Shown: positions 43,038 through 52,353 of the stretch, piece by piece
How positions within the stretch are numbered: the stretch's first letter is position 1
Layout: each line of letters begins with the position of its first letter
Source of the DNA: Bdellovibrio sp. SKB1291214
GTDB taxonomy: Bacteria > Bdellovibrionota > Bdellovibrionia > Bdellovibrionales > Bdellovibrionaceae
Assembly (NCBI RefSeq): GCF_002209355.2
Contig: NZ_CP106855.1
Span: 1,302,001-1,366,000, forward strand
Direction of reading: 5' to 3'
DNA: 64,000 nucleotides
The notes under the pieces: generated by a model
Told to the model about the DNA's origin: nothing
The model's database searches: none
What the model saw: only the letters and a program-made list of their open reading frames with translations
Program-made: the position numbers and the translations under genes

Positions 43038-45584
43038 TTACTTTTCCTCGCGTAAGATACTTAGAGCACTTTCTTTTACAATATCTACGCTAGCAAGGAA
43101 AGAGATCAATAGGCTTAAAGCCGTAATAATCAGCACAGAAAGCAACGGTTGCATCAACGAGAACTGGAATCCCCCCTCGAAAATCACCCGATTCAGCCCA
43201 TAACTAACAGCCACGCTTAGGAACGAACCCAAAAGGGAACTAACGAAGGCCAGGAACGCGAATTCGGTCAGGATAAATCCCGAAATCTCGCGGTGACTTG
43301 CCCCAAGGATTTTAAGCATATTCATTTCCCATCGACGAAGCTTGATTTGACTGCGCACGATGGAAAACAGAACAATGTATCCCGTAAATAAAGCAAGATA
43401 AGCCATCAATTCCAGGGACCAACTCATCTTATCAGCAGTTGCCAAGGCCTCATCAACAGTACGAACGACATCGATCACAGAAACATTCGCAAACTTTTGC
43501 GCCAACTCATTTTGCATGGCTGCGCGTTTTTCCTGAGACATAGCAGGTAAGGCTGCAATGAATGTCTTGGGAGCATCATTTAAAACGCCATTTTGAACTA
43601 AAACGAAAAAGTTTGGTTGAAAGCTGGTCCACTTCACCTTACGGAAGTTTACGATCTCTCCTTCGACCTCAACCCCTTGGACGTCAAAAATAACTTTATC
43701 GCCGAGTTTGAAGTTCATGCGATCGGCAAATCTTTGCTCTACAGACAACTCTGCGATCTTTTGTTTTTCGGGGTCAAACACAGGGGCCATGGGACGACCC
43801 TCGACAATTTCTTCACTGCTTGAAAGTTTATCGCGGTATGAGAGATTCATCCCACGATTACGGAAACGCGCCTCCCGCTCTTCTTCACGGGTTTTGAATC
43901 CTTGGCCTTCGATCTTGCGTTCGTAATCTTGACCATTCACTTTCAAGACGCGGGCTCGTACCATGGGTGATAAGGTCAAGGTCTCAACTTGGTTTTCATG
44001 CAGAACCTTTTCAATCCCTGCCACTTGTTCATCTTGAATATCGAACATGAACAGAGACGGGAGATTGGACTTTTTATCAACCTGCAAATCAGACTGCAGA
44101 GAATTTTTTAACTGCGGTAAGATATTAATTAGCAACGCCCCTAAACCTAACGCCACAAACACTGCAAGGCTTGCCCCGGCTCGACGAGACAGCCCTAAAA
44201 AGCTGTATTTGGAATACCAACGACTTAGGTTTTTCAAAGTACCGGCAAATTTCAAAACGAAATAGCCCGCAACCAATAGAATTGCAATCGTTGCCACTAA
44301 CGAGCCAGCAAATGCAGAACCAATTTTCCAGGAGTGAGCCTGGTTGACTGAAAGTCCATAAAACACCAAGATCGCAGGAATGAATGGCCATATACGAAAC
44401 TTCCCCTCGTTCACTGCGAATTTTTCTTCACTAAATAGCTTTGCAGCCTTCAAATCATAAATTTTCATCAGGAACGGAAGACTCACCACAAAGCTACCAA
44501 GAACTGCCATCAGTAAACACAGTCCCCAAGCTTCCATCGTGACAGCGGGTTTTAAAGCAAATGGAGTAAAGCTTCCCAGAACCTTCGTTAATACGGGTAA
44601 CACAATTTCACTTAAGGCCACGGTCGGCAAGGTCGCCAACAGACCTAAGAGCGAAGCCTGAATTACGTAAACACCCACAGCTTCGATACTTTGCAAACCA
44701 AGAGTTCTTAAAATCGCGATCTCTTTCATGCGACTGTATAAGAACATGCGATAGATATATGCCGCGCCCAATGCCGACATGAATAAGGCGATGATCGCAA
44801 CCAACCCCAAGTAATCCGACAAATAACCCAACTGGCGACCAGAATCTTCTCCGGCTGATGTGGGAGTATCCACCGAGATGGCAGGATCAGTTAATTTTAA
44901 GAACAATTCTTCCTTAATTTTGTTTTCGTCAGTTTTTTCAGGAAATTTAAACTGATACGCCTGCGTAAAAGTACTACCAAACTGAATCAATCCCGACTCG
45001 GGCAAAAGTTTCAGATCAACATAAACTCTGGGTGCTAACGAGGCCATGCGAAAGGTCTGAGTTTCATCGCGCTCTACCACATCAGAGATTTCTAGATCTA
45101 GTTTTCCGATTTGCAGGCGATCGCCCACTCCTAGATTCATTTGCTGTTGCAGTTCAGGATAAATCCAGACTTTACGGGAATTTAGAATTTCTTTTTCACC
45201 GCCGGGTACAATGTTTTTCCCACTGTGCATTTCCAAGGAGCCATAGAATGGATAGCTCTCATCAATAGCTTTGACCATTACTAATCTTGACCCTTTGCTA
45301 GAGCTCATCATCGCAAAAAATTCGTAAATCCTGCCGCTTTTAGTACCTGCGGGCAAAACGGAATTCATCGCCGCTTGTTCGGCCTCGGTCAATTCACGCC
45401 TTGCGGATACCGAAAGGTCTGCTGACAGAATGTTTTTAGCATTTTTAGTCAGCTCGTTTTGTAAAGTCACATTGAAGGCCTGAAGGGATACGAATCCTGT
45501 AAGACCCAAACTTAAATTGAAAATAAAAAACAAACCAAAGCGCCAACTGCGCATTAGTTCTCTAAGTGCTAATCGAAAAATCAT
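43038..45584 (-). CDS. ABC transporter permease, FtsX/YbbP type
   Basis: 848 residues with about ten membrane helices and two FtsX-type domains (IYRMFLYSRMKEIAILRTLGL; RSQIKLRRWEMNMLKILGAS) and large periplasmic MacB-like domains. It pairs with the upstream ATPase. In E. coli the same order, tesA-ybbA-ybbP, is found. Such systems extract or move envelope molecules by mechanical force; the cargo is unknown. It starts one base after the ATPase gene ends. Confidence 0.88.
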   Translation of the reverse strand: MIFRLALRELMRSWRFGLFFIFNLSLGLTGFVSLQAFNVTLQNELTKNAKNILSADLSVSARRELTEAEQAAMNSVLPAGTKSGRIYEFFAMMSSSKGSRLVMVKAIDESYPFYGSLEMHSGKNIVPGGEKEILNSRKVWIYPELQQQMNLGVGDRLQIGKLDLEISDVVERDETQTFRMASLAPRVYVDLKLLPESGLIQFGSTFTQAYQFKFPEKTDENKIKEELFLKLTDPAISVDTPTSAGEDSGRQLGYLSDYLGLVAIIALFMSALGAAYIYRMFLYSRMKEIAILRTLGLQSIEAVGVYVIQASLLGLLATLPTVALSEIVLPVLTKVLGSFTPFALKPAVTMEAWGLCLLMAVLGSFVVSLPFLMKIYDLKAAKLFSEEKFAVNEGKFRIWPFIPAILVFYGLSVNQAHSWKIGSAFAGSLVATIAILLVAGYFVLKFAGTLKNLSRWYSKYSFLGLSRRAGASLAVFVALGLGALLINILPQLKNSLQSDLQVDKKSNLPSLFMFDIQDEQVAGIEKVLHENQVETLTLSPMVRARVLKVNGQDYERKIEGQGFKTREEEREARFRNRGMNLSYRDKLSSSEEIVEGRPMAPVFDPEKQKIAELSVEQRFADRMNFKLGDKVIFDVQGVEVEGEIVNFRKVKWTSFQPNFFVLVQNGVLNDAPKTFIAALPAMSQEKRAAMQNELAQKFANVSVIDVVRTVDEALATADKMSWSLELMAYLALFTGYIVLFSIVRSQIKLRRWEMNMLKILGASHREISGFILTEFAFLAFVSSLLGSFLSVAVSYGLNRVIFEGGFQFSLMQPLLSVLIITALSLLISFLASVDIVKESALSILREEK

Positions 45585-45585
45585 G

Positions 45586-46251
45586 TTATTGATCCTTCAG
45601 CATGCCTTCTTCTAAACGAAGAACGCGCTGACAGCGTTTTGCCAAGGATTCACTATGGGTTACCAGAATGGTCGTGATGTTATGCTTACGTACAACATCA
45701 AAAAAAACATCCATAACCTTATCACCCGTATGAGTATCTAAATTTCCGCTGGGTTCATCTGCCAGTAAAATGCGTGGCTTTACCACTAGGGCTCTGGCGA
45801 TCGCAACACGTTGACACTCGCCACCGCTTAGCTGACTGGGGAAATGATTTAGGCGATGACCTAATCCCAACTCCCGCAAAGATTCTTCAGCACGCTTCTT
45901 GGCATCTTCCATCTTTAGAATCTCCAAAGCGAGTGCCACGTTCTCCAAAGCAGTTAAATGCGCGATTAAATGATATTGCTGAAATACGATAGAAATATTC
46001 TGCGCACGAAACAATGTTAATTGTTGTTCTGTCATAGGTGTTAGATTCACCTTATCCACAAGAATATCCCCGCGATCAGCCCGCTCCAATCCCGCAAGAA
46101 TTGAGAGGAGCGTGGATTTGCCACTTCCCGATTGCCCAACGATCGAAACAATCTGTCCTGGCTCGATGCTTACGTTTAAACCCTTAAGGACTGCGACTTC
46201 CGTGTCGCCTTGATGAAAACTTTTACGAATGTCGTTCAGGGTTAAACTCAT
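45586..46251 (-). CDS. ABC transporter ATPase, YbbA/LolD type
   Basis: 221 residues. Walker A is GQSGSGKST (39-47), the signature LSGGECQRVAIARAL and Walker B ILLADEPSGNLD are intact. It is the LolD/MacB class of ATPases that drive FtsX-type permeases. It overlaps tesA by four bases and is followed by the permease gene. Confidence 0.93.
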   Translation of the reverse strand: MSLTLNDIRKSFHQGDTEVAVLKGLNVSIEPGQIVSIVGQSGSGKSTLLSILAGLERADRGDILVDKVNLTPMTEQQLTLFRAQNISIVFQQYHLIAHLTALENVALALEILKMEDAKKRAEESLRELGLGHRLNHFPSQLSGGECQRVAIARALVVKPRILLADEPSGNLDTHTGDKVMDVFFDVVRKHNITTILVTHSESLAKRCQRVLRLEEGMLKDQ

Positions 46252-46847
46252 AACTTGCCTTTCAATGCATTAAAGATCGTGTCTGCGATAATCTTGTGAC
46301 CTTCTTCATTTGGATGAATTCCATCAGCCAGATTGTATTTCGGATTCCCAGCAACTTTATCAAGAATGAATGGGATGAAGGTCAGCTTGTATCTCTTGGC
46401 CAGGTCCTCGTACATCTTTGCGAATTTATCAGTATAGTCCTTGCCATAATTTGGAGGCATGTAAAGCCCTCCCAAGATCACTTGTACTTTTTCTTTCTGG
46501 GCGTACTCGATGGCCGTCGCTAAATTCTTTTGGCTCTCCTCCACTTTCAAACCGCGCAAACCATCGTTTGCTCCCAACGCGAGAAAGACAACGTCGGGTT
46601 TTGTTTTAAACAGCCACTTCATTCTGGAAATTCCCGATGCCGTCGTTGAACCGCTGACACCCGCATTTACGATGGTCCATTCTTTTTTACCAGCATCATG
46701 CAATTTTTTTTCAAAGATCGCTGGATAAGCAGCTTCCTTGGAAACGCCATATCCTTCAGTGATGGAGTCTCCGAGAATGATTAATTTTTTTTGTGCGAAA
46801 GAGACCGAAGAGAAAAAAAGTAGAAACGTAACGATTAAAGTTCTCAT
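46248..46847 (-). CDS. tesA: Periplasmic SGNH lysophospholipase/thioesterase, TesA type
   Basis: 199 residues. The signal peptide (MRTLIVTFLLFFSSVSFA) cleaves before QKK. SGNH blocks are GDSIT (Ser28), the Gly in NAGVSGST, GAND and DGIHP with the catalytic Asp and His. It hydrolyses thioesters and lysolipids. It is the first gene of an operon with the YbbA-YbbP transporter and sua5, a grouping known in other proteobacteria. Confidence 0.9.
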   Translation of the reverse strand: MRTLIVTFLLFFSSVSFAQKKLIILGDSITEGYGVSKEAAYPAIFEKKLHDAGKKEWTIVNAGVSGSTTASGISRMKWLFKTKPDVVFLALGANDGLRGLKVEESQKNLATAIEYAQKEKVQVILGGLYMPPNYGKDYTDKFAKMYEDLAKRYKLTFIPFILDKVAGNPKYNLADGIHPNEEGHKIIADTIFNALKGKL

Positions 46848-46894
46848 AGAGAACTATAAGACACCCTTGCACACTTTTGTACAAGACCAGAACG

Positions 46895-46926
46895 AAAAAG
46901 CCCCAAGGAGATTATCCTCAGGGCTC
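46895..46926 (-). terminator. Terminator of the RNA-binding protein gene
   Basis: On the minus strand AGCCCTGAGGA pairs with TCTCCTTGGGGCT and is followed by TTTTT. The stem has a few mismatches. Confidence 0.7.
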
Positions 46927-46956
46927 TTAAATTTTAACAATAGTTATTCGCAGTGA

Positions 46957-47295
46957 TTAGCGATTGTAATCGCGACGACCGCCGCCATTACCGCCACCGC
47001 GGTTGTTGTTATTGAAACGACGTGGACCGCCGCCGCCTTCACGTGGAGCTTGAGGGCGAGCCTCAGATACGTTCAATGCGCGACCGTTCATTTCGATACC
47101 GTTGCCTTTTTCGATAGCTGCATCAGCTGCTGCATCGTCAGACATTTCAACAAAGCCGAAACCTTTTGAACGGCCTGTTTCACGATCCATGATAACTTTT
47201 GCTGAATCAACTGCACCGAATTGTGCAAAGTGATTGTGTAGAGATTCGTCATCTACTGTGTAAGGCAAATTGCCTACGTATAACTTCTTAGCCAC
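46957..47295 (-). CDS. RRM-type RNA-binding protein with Gly/Arg tail
   Basis: 112 residues from a GTG with AGGAGG upstream; extension is not supported. One RRM with RNP2 LYVGNL (5-10) and RNP1 KGFGFVEM (44-51). A tail of about 30 residues rich in Gly, Arg and Asn (GGGGPRRFNNNNRGGG) resembles the cold-induced Rbp proteins of cyanobacteria and delta-proteobacteria. It probably acts as an RNA chaperone. Confidence 0.9.
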   Translation of the reverse strand: MAKKLYVGNLPYTVDDESLHNHFAQFGAVDSAKVIMDRETGRSKGFGFVEMSDDAAADAAIEKGNGIEMNGRALNVSEARPQAPREGGGGPRRFNNNNRGGGNGGGRRDYNR

Positions 47296-47427
47296 GAAAG
47301 ACCTCCTATGGTCGTTTAATAAACCCGAGGAAGCCGTCGAACCGCAAAAAATCGAGAACACTCACACGGGGAACTTGGGTAAACTAGAATCAGGCTAGCA
47401 TAGCCTAAATTCTGTGCAAGCCCAATT

Positions 47428-47919
47428 TTAGGATCTCATATTATTAAACTGCAATGGAACTGCGAAAGATCCTGAGCGAATCAAAGCAATACATTCTTGT
47501 AATTCATCGATGCTTTTGCCAGTAACTTTCACCTTATCATCGTTGATTTGAGGCTGAACTTTTAACTTAGCGTCTTTAATAGCTTTTATGATTTCTTTAG
47601 CAACTTCGCGGTCAATACCTTGCTGCAAAGTGACCTTTTGACGGAGCATTTTGCCACCGACCGCTTCGATCTTATCAAACTTAGTAGCTTTGATATCAAC
47701 TCCACGACGGTGCAGTTTCGTCTGAAGAATACTGCCCATTTGTTCGATTTTATATTCGTCTTCGGCAGACAGACTAATTTCTTTCTTGTCTTTATCCCAA
47801 CCAATTTCAGCCTGACTCCCTTTAAAATCATAACGACCCTCAACCTCTTTACGAGCTTGATTAACACCATTATCAACTTCTTGAAGGTTCAACTCAGAAA
47901 CAATATCAAACGAAGGCAT
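47428..47919 (-). CDS. YajQ-family nucleotide-binding protein
   Basis: 163 residues from MPSFDIVSEL, the normal family start. The sequence continues NLQEVDNGVNQARKEVEGRYDFKGS, and KLKVQPQINDDKVKVTGKSIDELQ matches the family. Members bind RNA-like nucleotides, and some bind c-di-GMP. The upstream 140 bases hold the second structured repeat. Confidence 0.92.
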   Translation of the reverse strand: MPSFDIVSELNLQEVDNGVNQARKEVEGRYDFKGSQAEIGWDKDKKEISLSAEDEYKIEQMGSILQTKLHRRGVDIKATKFDKIEAVGGKMLRQKVTLQQGIDREVAKEIIKAIKDAKLKVQPQINDDKVKVTGKSIDELQECIALIRSGSFAVPLQFNNMRS

Positions 47920-48059
47920 AGAAAAATTCTCTCCCGAAATTTTCGAAATCGATCGAATCGAAAATCGAAAATAGTAATTCAAATTCCCAAAAAACAAAAA
48001 CCAACTTCCCTCCCCAACCGCAAAAAACAGAATTCCCAAATGGAAAGACCAACACTAGG

Positions 48060-48178
48060 TTGGTCAAAAAGGTCCGTATGCAAGGCGGAGGGTTTTCGCT
48101 GCCACGCAGGCGTACTCCAAGTACGCCGGAGAGCAAGCGAAGGCCCGACAACGAAGTCAGACGGGCCTTTTTCACCGG
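48060..48178. repeat. Structured ~119-bp dispersed repeat, copy B
   Basis: Second copy of the element at 22592. Terminal inverted repeat: TTGGTCAAAAAGGTCC against GGGCCTTTTTCACCGG. Inner stems CGTACT/AGTACG and GGCCCG/CGGGCC; the latter, followed by TTTTT, can act as a plus-strand terminator. It starts six bases past the slyD stop on the minus strand, mirroring copy A after trxB. Confidence 0.82.
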
Positions 48179-48184
48179 CCTGGT

Positions 48185-48664
48185 TTAGTGGTGGTGGCCG
48201 CTGTCGCCGTGCAGTCCATGCGGATGACCATGCTGAAGTTCTTCTTCTGTCGCTGGTCTTACCAACGCCATTTCAATATCGAACTCAAGTGGCTGGCCCG
48301 CTAGAGGGTGATTACCATCTAGAGTTACGTGAGTGTCTGACATTTTAGAAACGCGAACGATGTGTTGACCGTTGCCCAATTCCAAACGCAAGTGCGCTCC
48401 GATTTCCAATTGTGGAAGATGAGCAAGCTCTTCTTTAGGAACATCCATGAACATGTTGTCGCGAACTTCGCCGTAACCATCAGCTGCAGCAAGTTTCACG
48501 TTCATTTTGTCGCCCTCTTTCATGTCTTTGATTTTCTCTTCCAATTTTGGAAGGATTTGGCCCGCACCCTCAAGGAAAGGTAGTGGCTGACCTTTTTCAG
48601 ATTTATCTAGGATTTGTCCATTTTGGTCTTTAAGTACGTAATTAAACGCCAATACTTTTCTCAT
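48185..48664 (-). CDS. slyD: FKBP-type peptidyl-prolyl isomerase, SlyD
   Basis: 159 residues. The FKBP half (FNYVLKDQNGQILDKSEKGQPLPFLEGAGQILPKLEEKI) is interrupted by the insert-in-flap domain (VKLAAADGYGEVRDNMFMDVPKEEL), giving SlyD. A His-rich tail (HGHPHGLHGDSGHHH) probably binds nickel or zinc. It helps folding in the cytoplasm. A structured repeat follows the stop. Confidence 0.93.
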   Translation of the reverse strand: MRKVLAFNYVLKDQNGQILDKSEKGQPLPFLEGAGQILPKLEEKIKDMKEGDKMNVKLAAADGYGEVRDNMFMDVPKEELAHLPQLEIGAHLRLELGNGQHIVRVSKMSDTHVTLDGNHPLAGQPLEFDIEMALVRPATEEELQHGHPHGLHGDSGHHH

Positions 48665-48819
48665 TGTGAGTCTCCTTATTTGATACGTCCGTATCCCACT
48701 TTTCCTAGCCTTTTGGCAATATAAAAGCCCTCATCTGCGACACAATTGGCGTAGAGCTTGAATTTCCGACTCAATATTAGATATACTTGAGTATAGGAAC
48801 GCACCAGAACGGGGGATAC

Positions 48820-49353
48820 ATGCAGCACATGGCCTCACTGAGGTCCTTACTGCTTAACTCAAGCTACGAACCCATGCGGGTTGTAAGTTGGCAAAAGGCC
48901 TTGATATTGTGGTTTCAAGACAAAGTGGAGATACTCGAGTATCACCCGACCTTCGCCCGGTCGATACAGCGAAGATTTCAGCTCCCCAGTGTACTTCGAC
49001 TTAAAACATACGTGAAACCTCGGGGCAGCCATGCTGTCAGATTCTGCCGAGAAAACGTTTATATCCGCGACAATTATACCTGCCAATACTGCGGCGAAAA
49101 ACTTAACGCCAAACAGCTCACTCTTGATCACGTTGTACCTGCCTCTCATAACGGACCTAAAAATTGGACAAATGTTGTTTCTGCTTGTCGTGATTGCAAT
49201 CAGCGTAAAGCGAATCGCACTCCACGCACTGCGAATATGCCTTTGCTCACTGAACCTCGCGCACCGAACTGGCTGCCAACTTTGCAGTTAGAAATCAGTG
49301 CCGAACAGGTGCCACCAGACTGGCAACCTTATCTGATTCTAAAAACCGGATAG
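48820..49353 (+). CDS. HNH endonuclease family protein
   Basis: 177 residues from the ATG at 48820 with GGGGGA upstream. The zinc-bound HNH domain has CxxC at 88-91 (CQYC), DH at 103-104 (TLDHVVPASH), Asn118 and CxxC at 123-126 (CRDC). The N-terminal part (LLNSSYEPMRVVSWQKALILWFQDKVEILEY) is the segment common to the widespread solitary HNH family. Solitary members are not linked to restriction. Role unknown; a housekeeping nuclease is likely. Confidence 0.88.
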   Translation: MQHMASLRSLLLNSSYEPMRVVSWQKALILWFQDKVEILEYHPTFARSIQRRFQLPSVLRLKTYVKPRGSHAVRFCRENVYIRDNYTCQYCGEKLNAKQLTLDHVVPASHNGPKNWTNVVSACRDCNQRKANRTPRTANMPLLTEPRAPNWLPTLQLEISAEQVPPDWQPYLILKTG

Positions 49354-49402
49354 TCGTGACATCGTCCTTATTCCCAGCTAACCTTTTTCAAAGGGGGCTT
49401 GC

Positions 49403-51034
49403 GTGAATAAGGACATTCACAATCAGCTGGTCGCAGCTCTGACTACAATCATCAGTGAAACCAATGGGATTTCGTTATCCGACACATTGGATTTGTTGCT
49501 TTCTTCTGATTTAAATCAAAAACATCCAGAGGCTAATAAGCAAGTCGCAGAATTCCGCGTTTTGCTAAATCGTTTTCAAATTAATGAGATCACTATCACT
49601 CATCTTTTGAAGCATCCTTTGTCCGCAGCGTTGTTCGAGTTCTTTAAAAACTTTCCATTGAAATATAATGAAGAACACATCCATCTAACGGGTGCTATTT
49701 CAGCAGACTTCATTTATCCGCGGTTGAAAAAACTTTTGGAAGGTCCTGATAAAGCAATCTATGAACAAAAGATTTCCGAAGTTTACGGACCACAAGCTTT
49801 ACCTATTCGCAGCGTTGAAGACGTCGACAAGCTGATTCGCTTGCAAGAAAACGAAGGTTTCGCTCGCTATCTTAAAATTTTGTATCTTCCGAAATTAATT
49901 TTTATCAATCGAGAAGTTCATGCGGAAGCTGCCTATCATATGGCAAAAGATCTTTGGAATAACTTTAACGTGGGAGCGGTCCGCTTAAAGTTTTCTTTGT
50001 CGCGTTCAACGTCCAGTTCTTCAGAACAGATTCCAGGTATTGACGATGTGACTCCTGAAGATGTTGTTTTAGGCTTGTATGACGGTTTTAAAAAATTTCA
50101 GGATGAACATGCCGGCTTCAGGTTTATTCTGTCGCCATCTTTCCGCAAAGAAGCAAATCACTTCGATGCCGAAAACTATAAAACGCGCAAAGATCATTTC
50201 ATGGCTCAAGTCGATGAACTTGTGCACATGTTAGATAAGTATCCGTTCTTACAAAAGGTCATGGCTGATGCGGACACCGTGGGCGACGAACGTGAACTTT
50301 ATCGCAAAGAACATTTCAATGAAATGCAGCCTGGATTCCGCAAACTGCAGTATCGTGGTTTCAAAATCCGGTCGCATCACGGTGAAACTTGGCACACTTT
50401 GAAAAAAGGAATTCAAGCCGTCGATAATGCCATGAACATCTGGCACATTGATACTCTGGAACACGGAATTAGCTTAGGAATTAATCCTAATAAATATTTC
50501 CACAGACTTTACCAAGACTTTGTAAAACGTAACGAAGAAGGAAAAGGCTTTACAGAAAAAGATCCTTTGTATCGCGAGCTGACCGAACTTGACTGGGCTG
50601 ACAATCGTCACGTCCTGGATAAGCTGATCAAAGGCGAACGCCTGACTCCGGACGAAAAAGTTTTATTGGTTAAAGCCAAATTTCACACAGCCCGCGAAGT
50701 TGAACATTATCAGCATGACGTTTTGAACCGCATGATTCAAAAAGGGGTCACGCTAGTTTCCTTACCTTCTTCCAATAACAAACTTACTGGCAAGTTCGAA
50801 GACTATAAAGACCATCCGTTTTCTTGGTGGGAGAAAAAAGGCGTTCAGCTGGGAGTTGGAACTGATAACCACGTAACTTTGAATACCAACTTTATCAATG
50901 AAATGATGATTCTTCTGTACACGGATGCTGTGAACCTAAAGATCACAAAACTTTTGATGGTGACCACTGGCGAAAGTCGTCGTCCCTATATCAGCCACCT
51001 ATTGTGGACGATGCGCAAGAAACTTAAGAAGTAA
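49403..51034 (+). CDS. Adenosine-deaminase-like metal hydrolase, long form
   Basis: 543 residues, well above normal adenosine deaminase at about 350, with extra N-terminal and internal helices. Metal-site motifs appear in order: HIHLTG (His92, His94), SHHGET, DTLEHGISLG and GTDNHVTLNT. The HGET and GxTDNH patterns match the ADA/AMP deaminase fold. The GTG start follows AAGGGGG. It lies 22 bases before an AmpG-like gene. It might salvage purines from prey, but the substrate is unverified. Confidence 0.74.
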   Translation: MNKDIHNQLVAALTTIISETNGISLSDTLDLLLSSDLNQKHPEANKQVAEFRVLLNRFQINEITITHLLKHPLSAALFEFFKNFPLKYNEEHIHLTGAISADFIYPRLKKLLEGPDKAIYEQKISEVYGPQALPIRSVEDVDKLIRLQENEGFARYLKILYLPKLIFINREVHAEAAYHMAKDLWNNFNVGAVRLKFSLSRSTSSSSEQIPGIDDVTPEDVVLGLYDGFKKFQDEHAGFRFILSPSFRKEANHFDAENYKTRKDHFMAQVDELVHMLDKYPFLQKVMADADTVGDERELYRKEHFNEMQPGFRKLQYRGFKIRSHHGETWHTLKKGIQAVDNAMNIWHIDTLEHGISLGINPNKYFHRLYQDFVKRNEEGKGFTEKDPLYRELTELDWADNRHVLDKLIKGERLTPDEKVLLVKAKFHTAREVEHYQHDVLNRMIQKGVTLVSLPSSNNKLTGKFEDYKDHPFSWWEKKGVQLGVGTDNHVTLNTNFINEMMILLYTDAVNLKITKLLMVTTGESRRPYISHLLWTMRKKLKK

Positions 51035-51056
51035 CACTTAGAGAGACAACCACTTA

Positions 51057-52304
51057 ATGACAGCTAAGAGAAATATCTTAAAAGAATTATTCAGCAAAAA
51101 TATGCTTATCATCCTGCTTCTGGGGTTTTCCAGTGGTCTGCCGCTGGCTTTGACCGGTGGCACGTTGAAAACTTGGCTGTCGCGCGAGCATGTTGACATC
51201 GGAACCATTGGATACTTTAGCTGGGTCGGCATTGCCTATTCTTTAAAGTTTTTGTGGTCTCCACTTTTGGATCGCTATACGTTGTTTAAAGCGGGTCGCC
51301 GTCGCAGCTGGATGATTGTCACACAAGTGGCCTTAATGGGTTGCTTGCTGTTTCTGGGTACTTTAAATCCCCTGAATAATTTAAGCTTGATGGCAGCGAT
51401 GGCCGTACTCATCGCATTCTTTAGTGCAACTCAAGACATTGCTATCGATGCTTACCGCCGCGAGTTGTTGTCGAATGAAGAATTAGGTTTGGGCTCTTCA
51501 CTAAACATATACGGTTATAGAATTGCTATGTTGATTTCCGGCGGAGCCGGAATTGGCTTAGTTGGATCAACATTCTGGCCCATAACATGGGGACAGCTTT
51601 ATTTTCTGATGGCCGGCTTTATGGCAATAGGTTTAATAACGACGATCTTTGCACCAGAGCCAAAACTGGATACACCTCCACCGAAAACCTTGTTACAAGC
51701 CGTAGTCGATCCCTTTGCGGAATTCTTAAAAAGACCGGGTGCCGGTTATATCTTGAGTTTCGTTTTACTTTTTAAAATTGGAGACGCGCTTGCTGGCTCC
51801 CTTCTTAACCCATTCTATGTCGAGATGGGTTTTTCCAACGCAGATATTGGATTGATTGCTAAGACCTTTGGGTTTGCTTCATCCTTGATTGGCATGTTCT
51901 TGGGTGGGATTGCGATTTTCTATATCGGGATTTATCGTTCGCTATGGGTGTTCGGGATTCTGCAGGCGATCTCAACCGCCGCATTTGCTATCCTGACTTA
52001 TACTGGCAATCAACTGGTCCCTTTTGCAGCAGTCATTGTCTTAGAGGACATTAGCACAGGAATGGCTACATCAGCCTTTGTTGCTTTCATGGCCGCATTG
52101 ACCAACAAGAAATACACAGCCACTCAGTATGCGATTCTTTCCAGTGTAGCAACGTTAGGTCGCACGTTCTTTTCTGGCTTTGCGGGTGACATTGTTAAGC
52201 ACTTTGGTTGGGCAAACTTTTTCTTTATCTGTGCGTTGATTGCAATCCCAGGGCTGTTGATGCTCATTGGAATGAAAAAGTATCATACAGATCAAGCGGT
52301 GTAA
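51057..52304 (+). CDS. AmpG-type MFS permease (muropeptide import)
   Basis: 415 residues with twelve membrane segments. SSGLPLALTGGTLKTWLSREHVDIGTIGYFSWVG and the loop DRYTLFKAGRRRSWM match AmpG, which imports GlcNAc-anhydroMurNAc peptides. It is 22 bases after the deaminase-like gene. Fits recycling of self or prey peptidoglycan fragments. Confidence 0.85.
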   Translation: MTAKRNILKELFSKNMLIILLLGFSSGLPLALTGGTLKTWLSREHVDIGTIGYFSWVGIAYSLKFLWSPLLDRYTLFKAGRRRSWMIVTQVALMGCLLFLGTLNPLNNLSLMAAMAVLIAFFSATQDIAIDAYRRELLSNEELGLGSSLNIYGYRIAMLISGGAGIGLVGSTFWPITWGQLYFLMAGFMAIGLITTIFAPEPKLDTPPPKTLLQAVVDPFAEFLKRPGAGYILSFVLLFKIGDALAGSLLNPFYVEMGFSNADIGLIAKTFGFASSLIGMFLGGIAIFYIGIYRSLWVFGILQAISTAAFAILTYTGNQLVPFAAVIVLEDISTGMATSAFVAFMAALTNKKYTATQYAILSSVATLGRTFFSGFAGDIVKHFGWANFFFICALIAIPGLLMLIGMKKYHTDQAV

Positions 52305-52353
52305 CTTCACACTGGCTCTACTCCACGTTTACAAGGAACTTTAACATGGGAAC

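Noticed and set aside
47906-48175. Open frames through the structured repeat (also 22481-22786)
   Set aside because: They follow the repeat and its stems, and have Arg/Leu-rich low-information products. The base-pairing pattern explains the sequence better than coding does.
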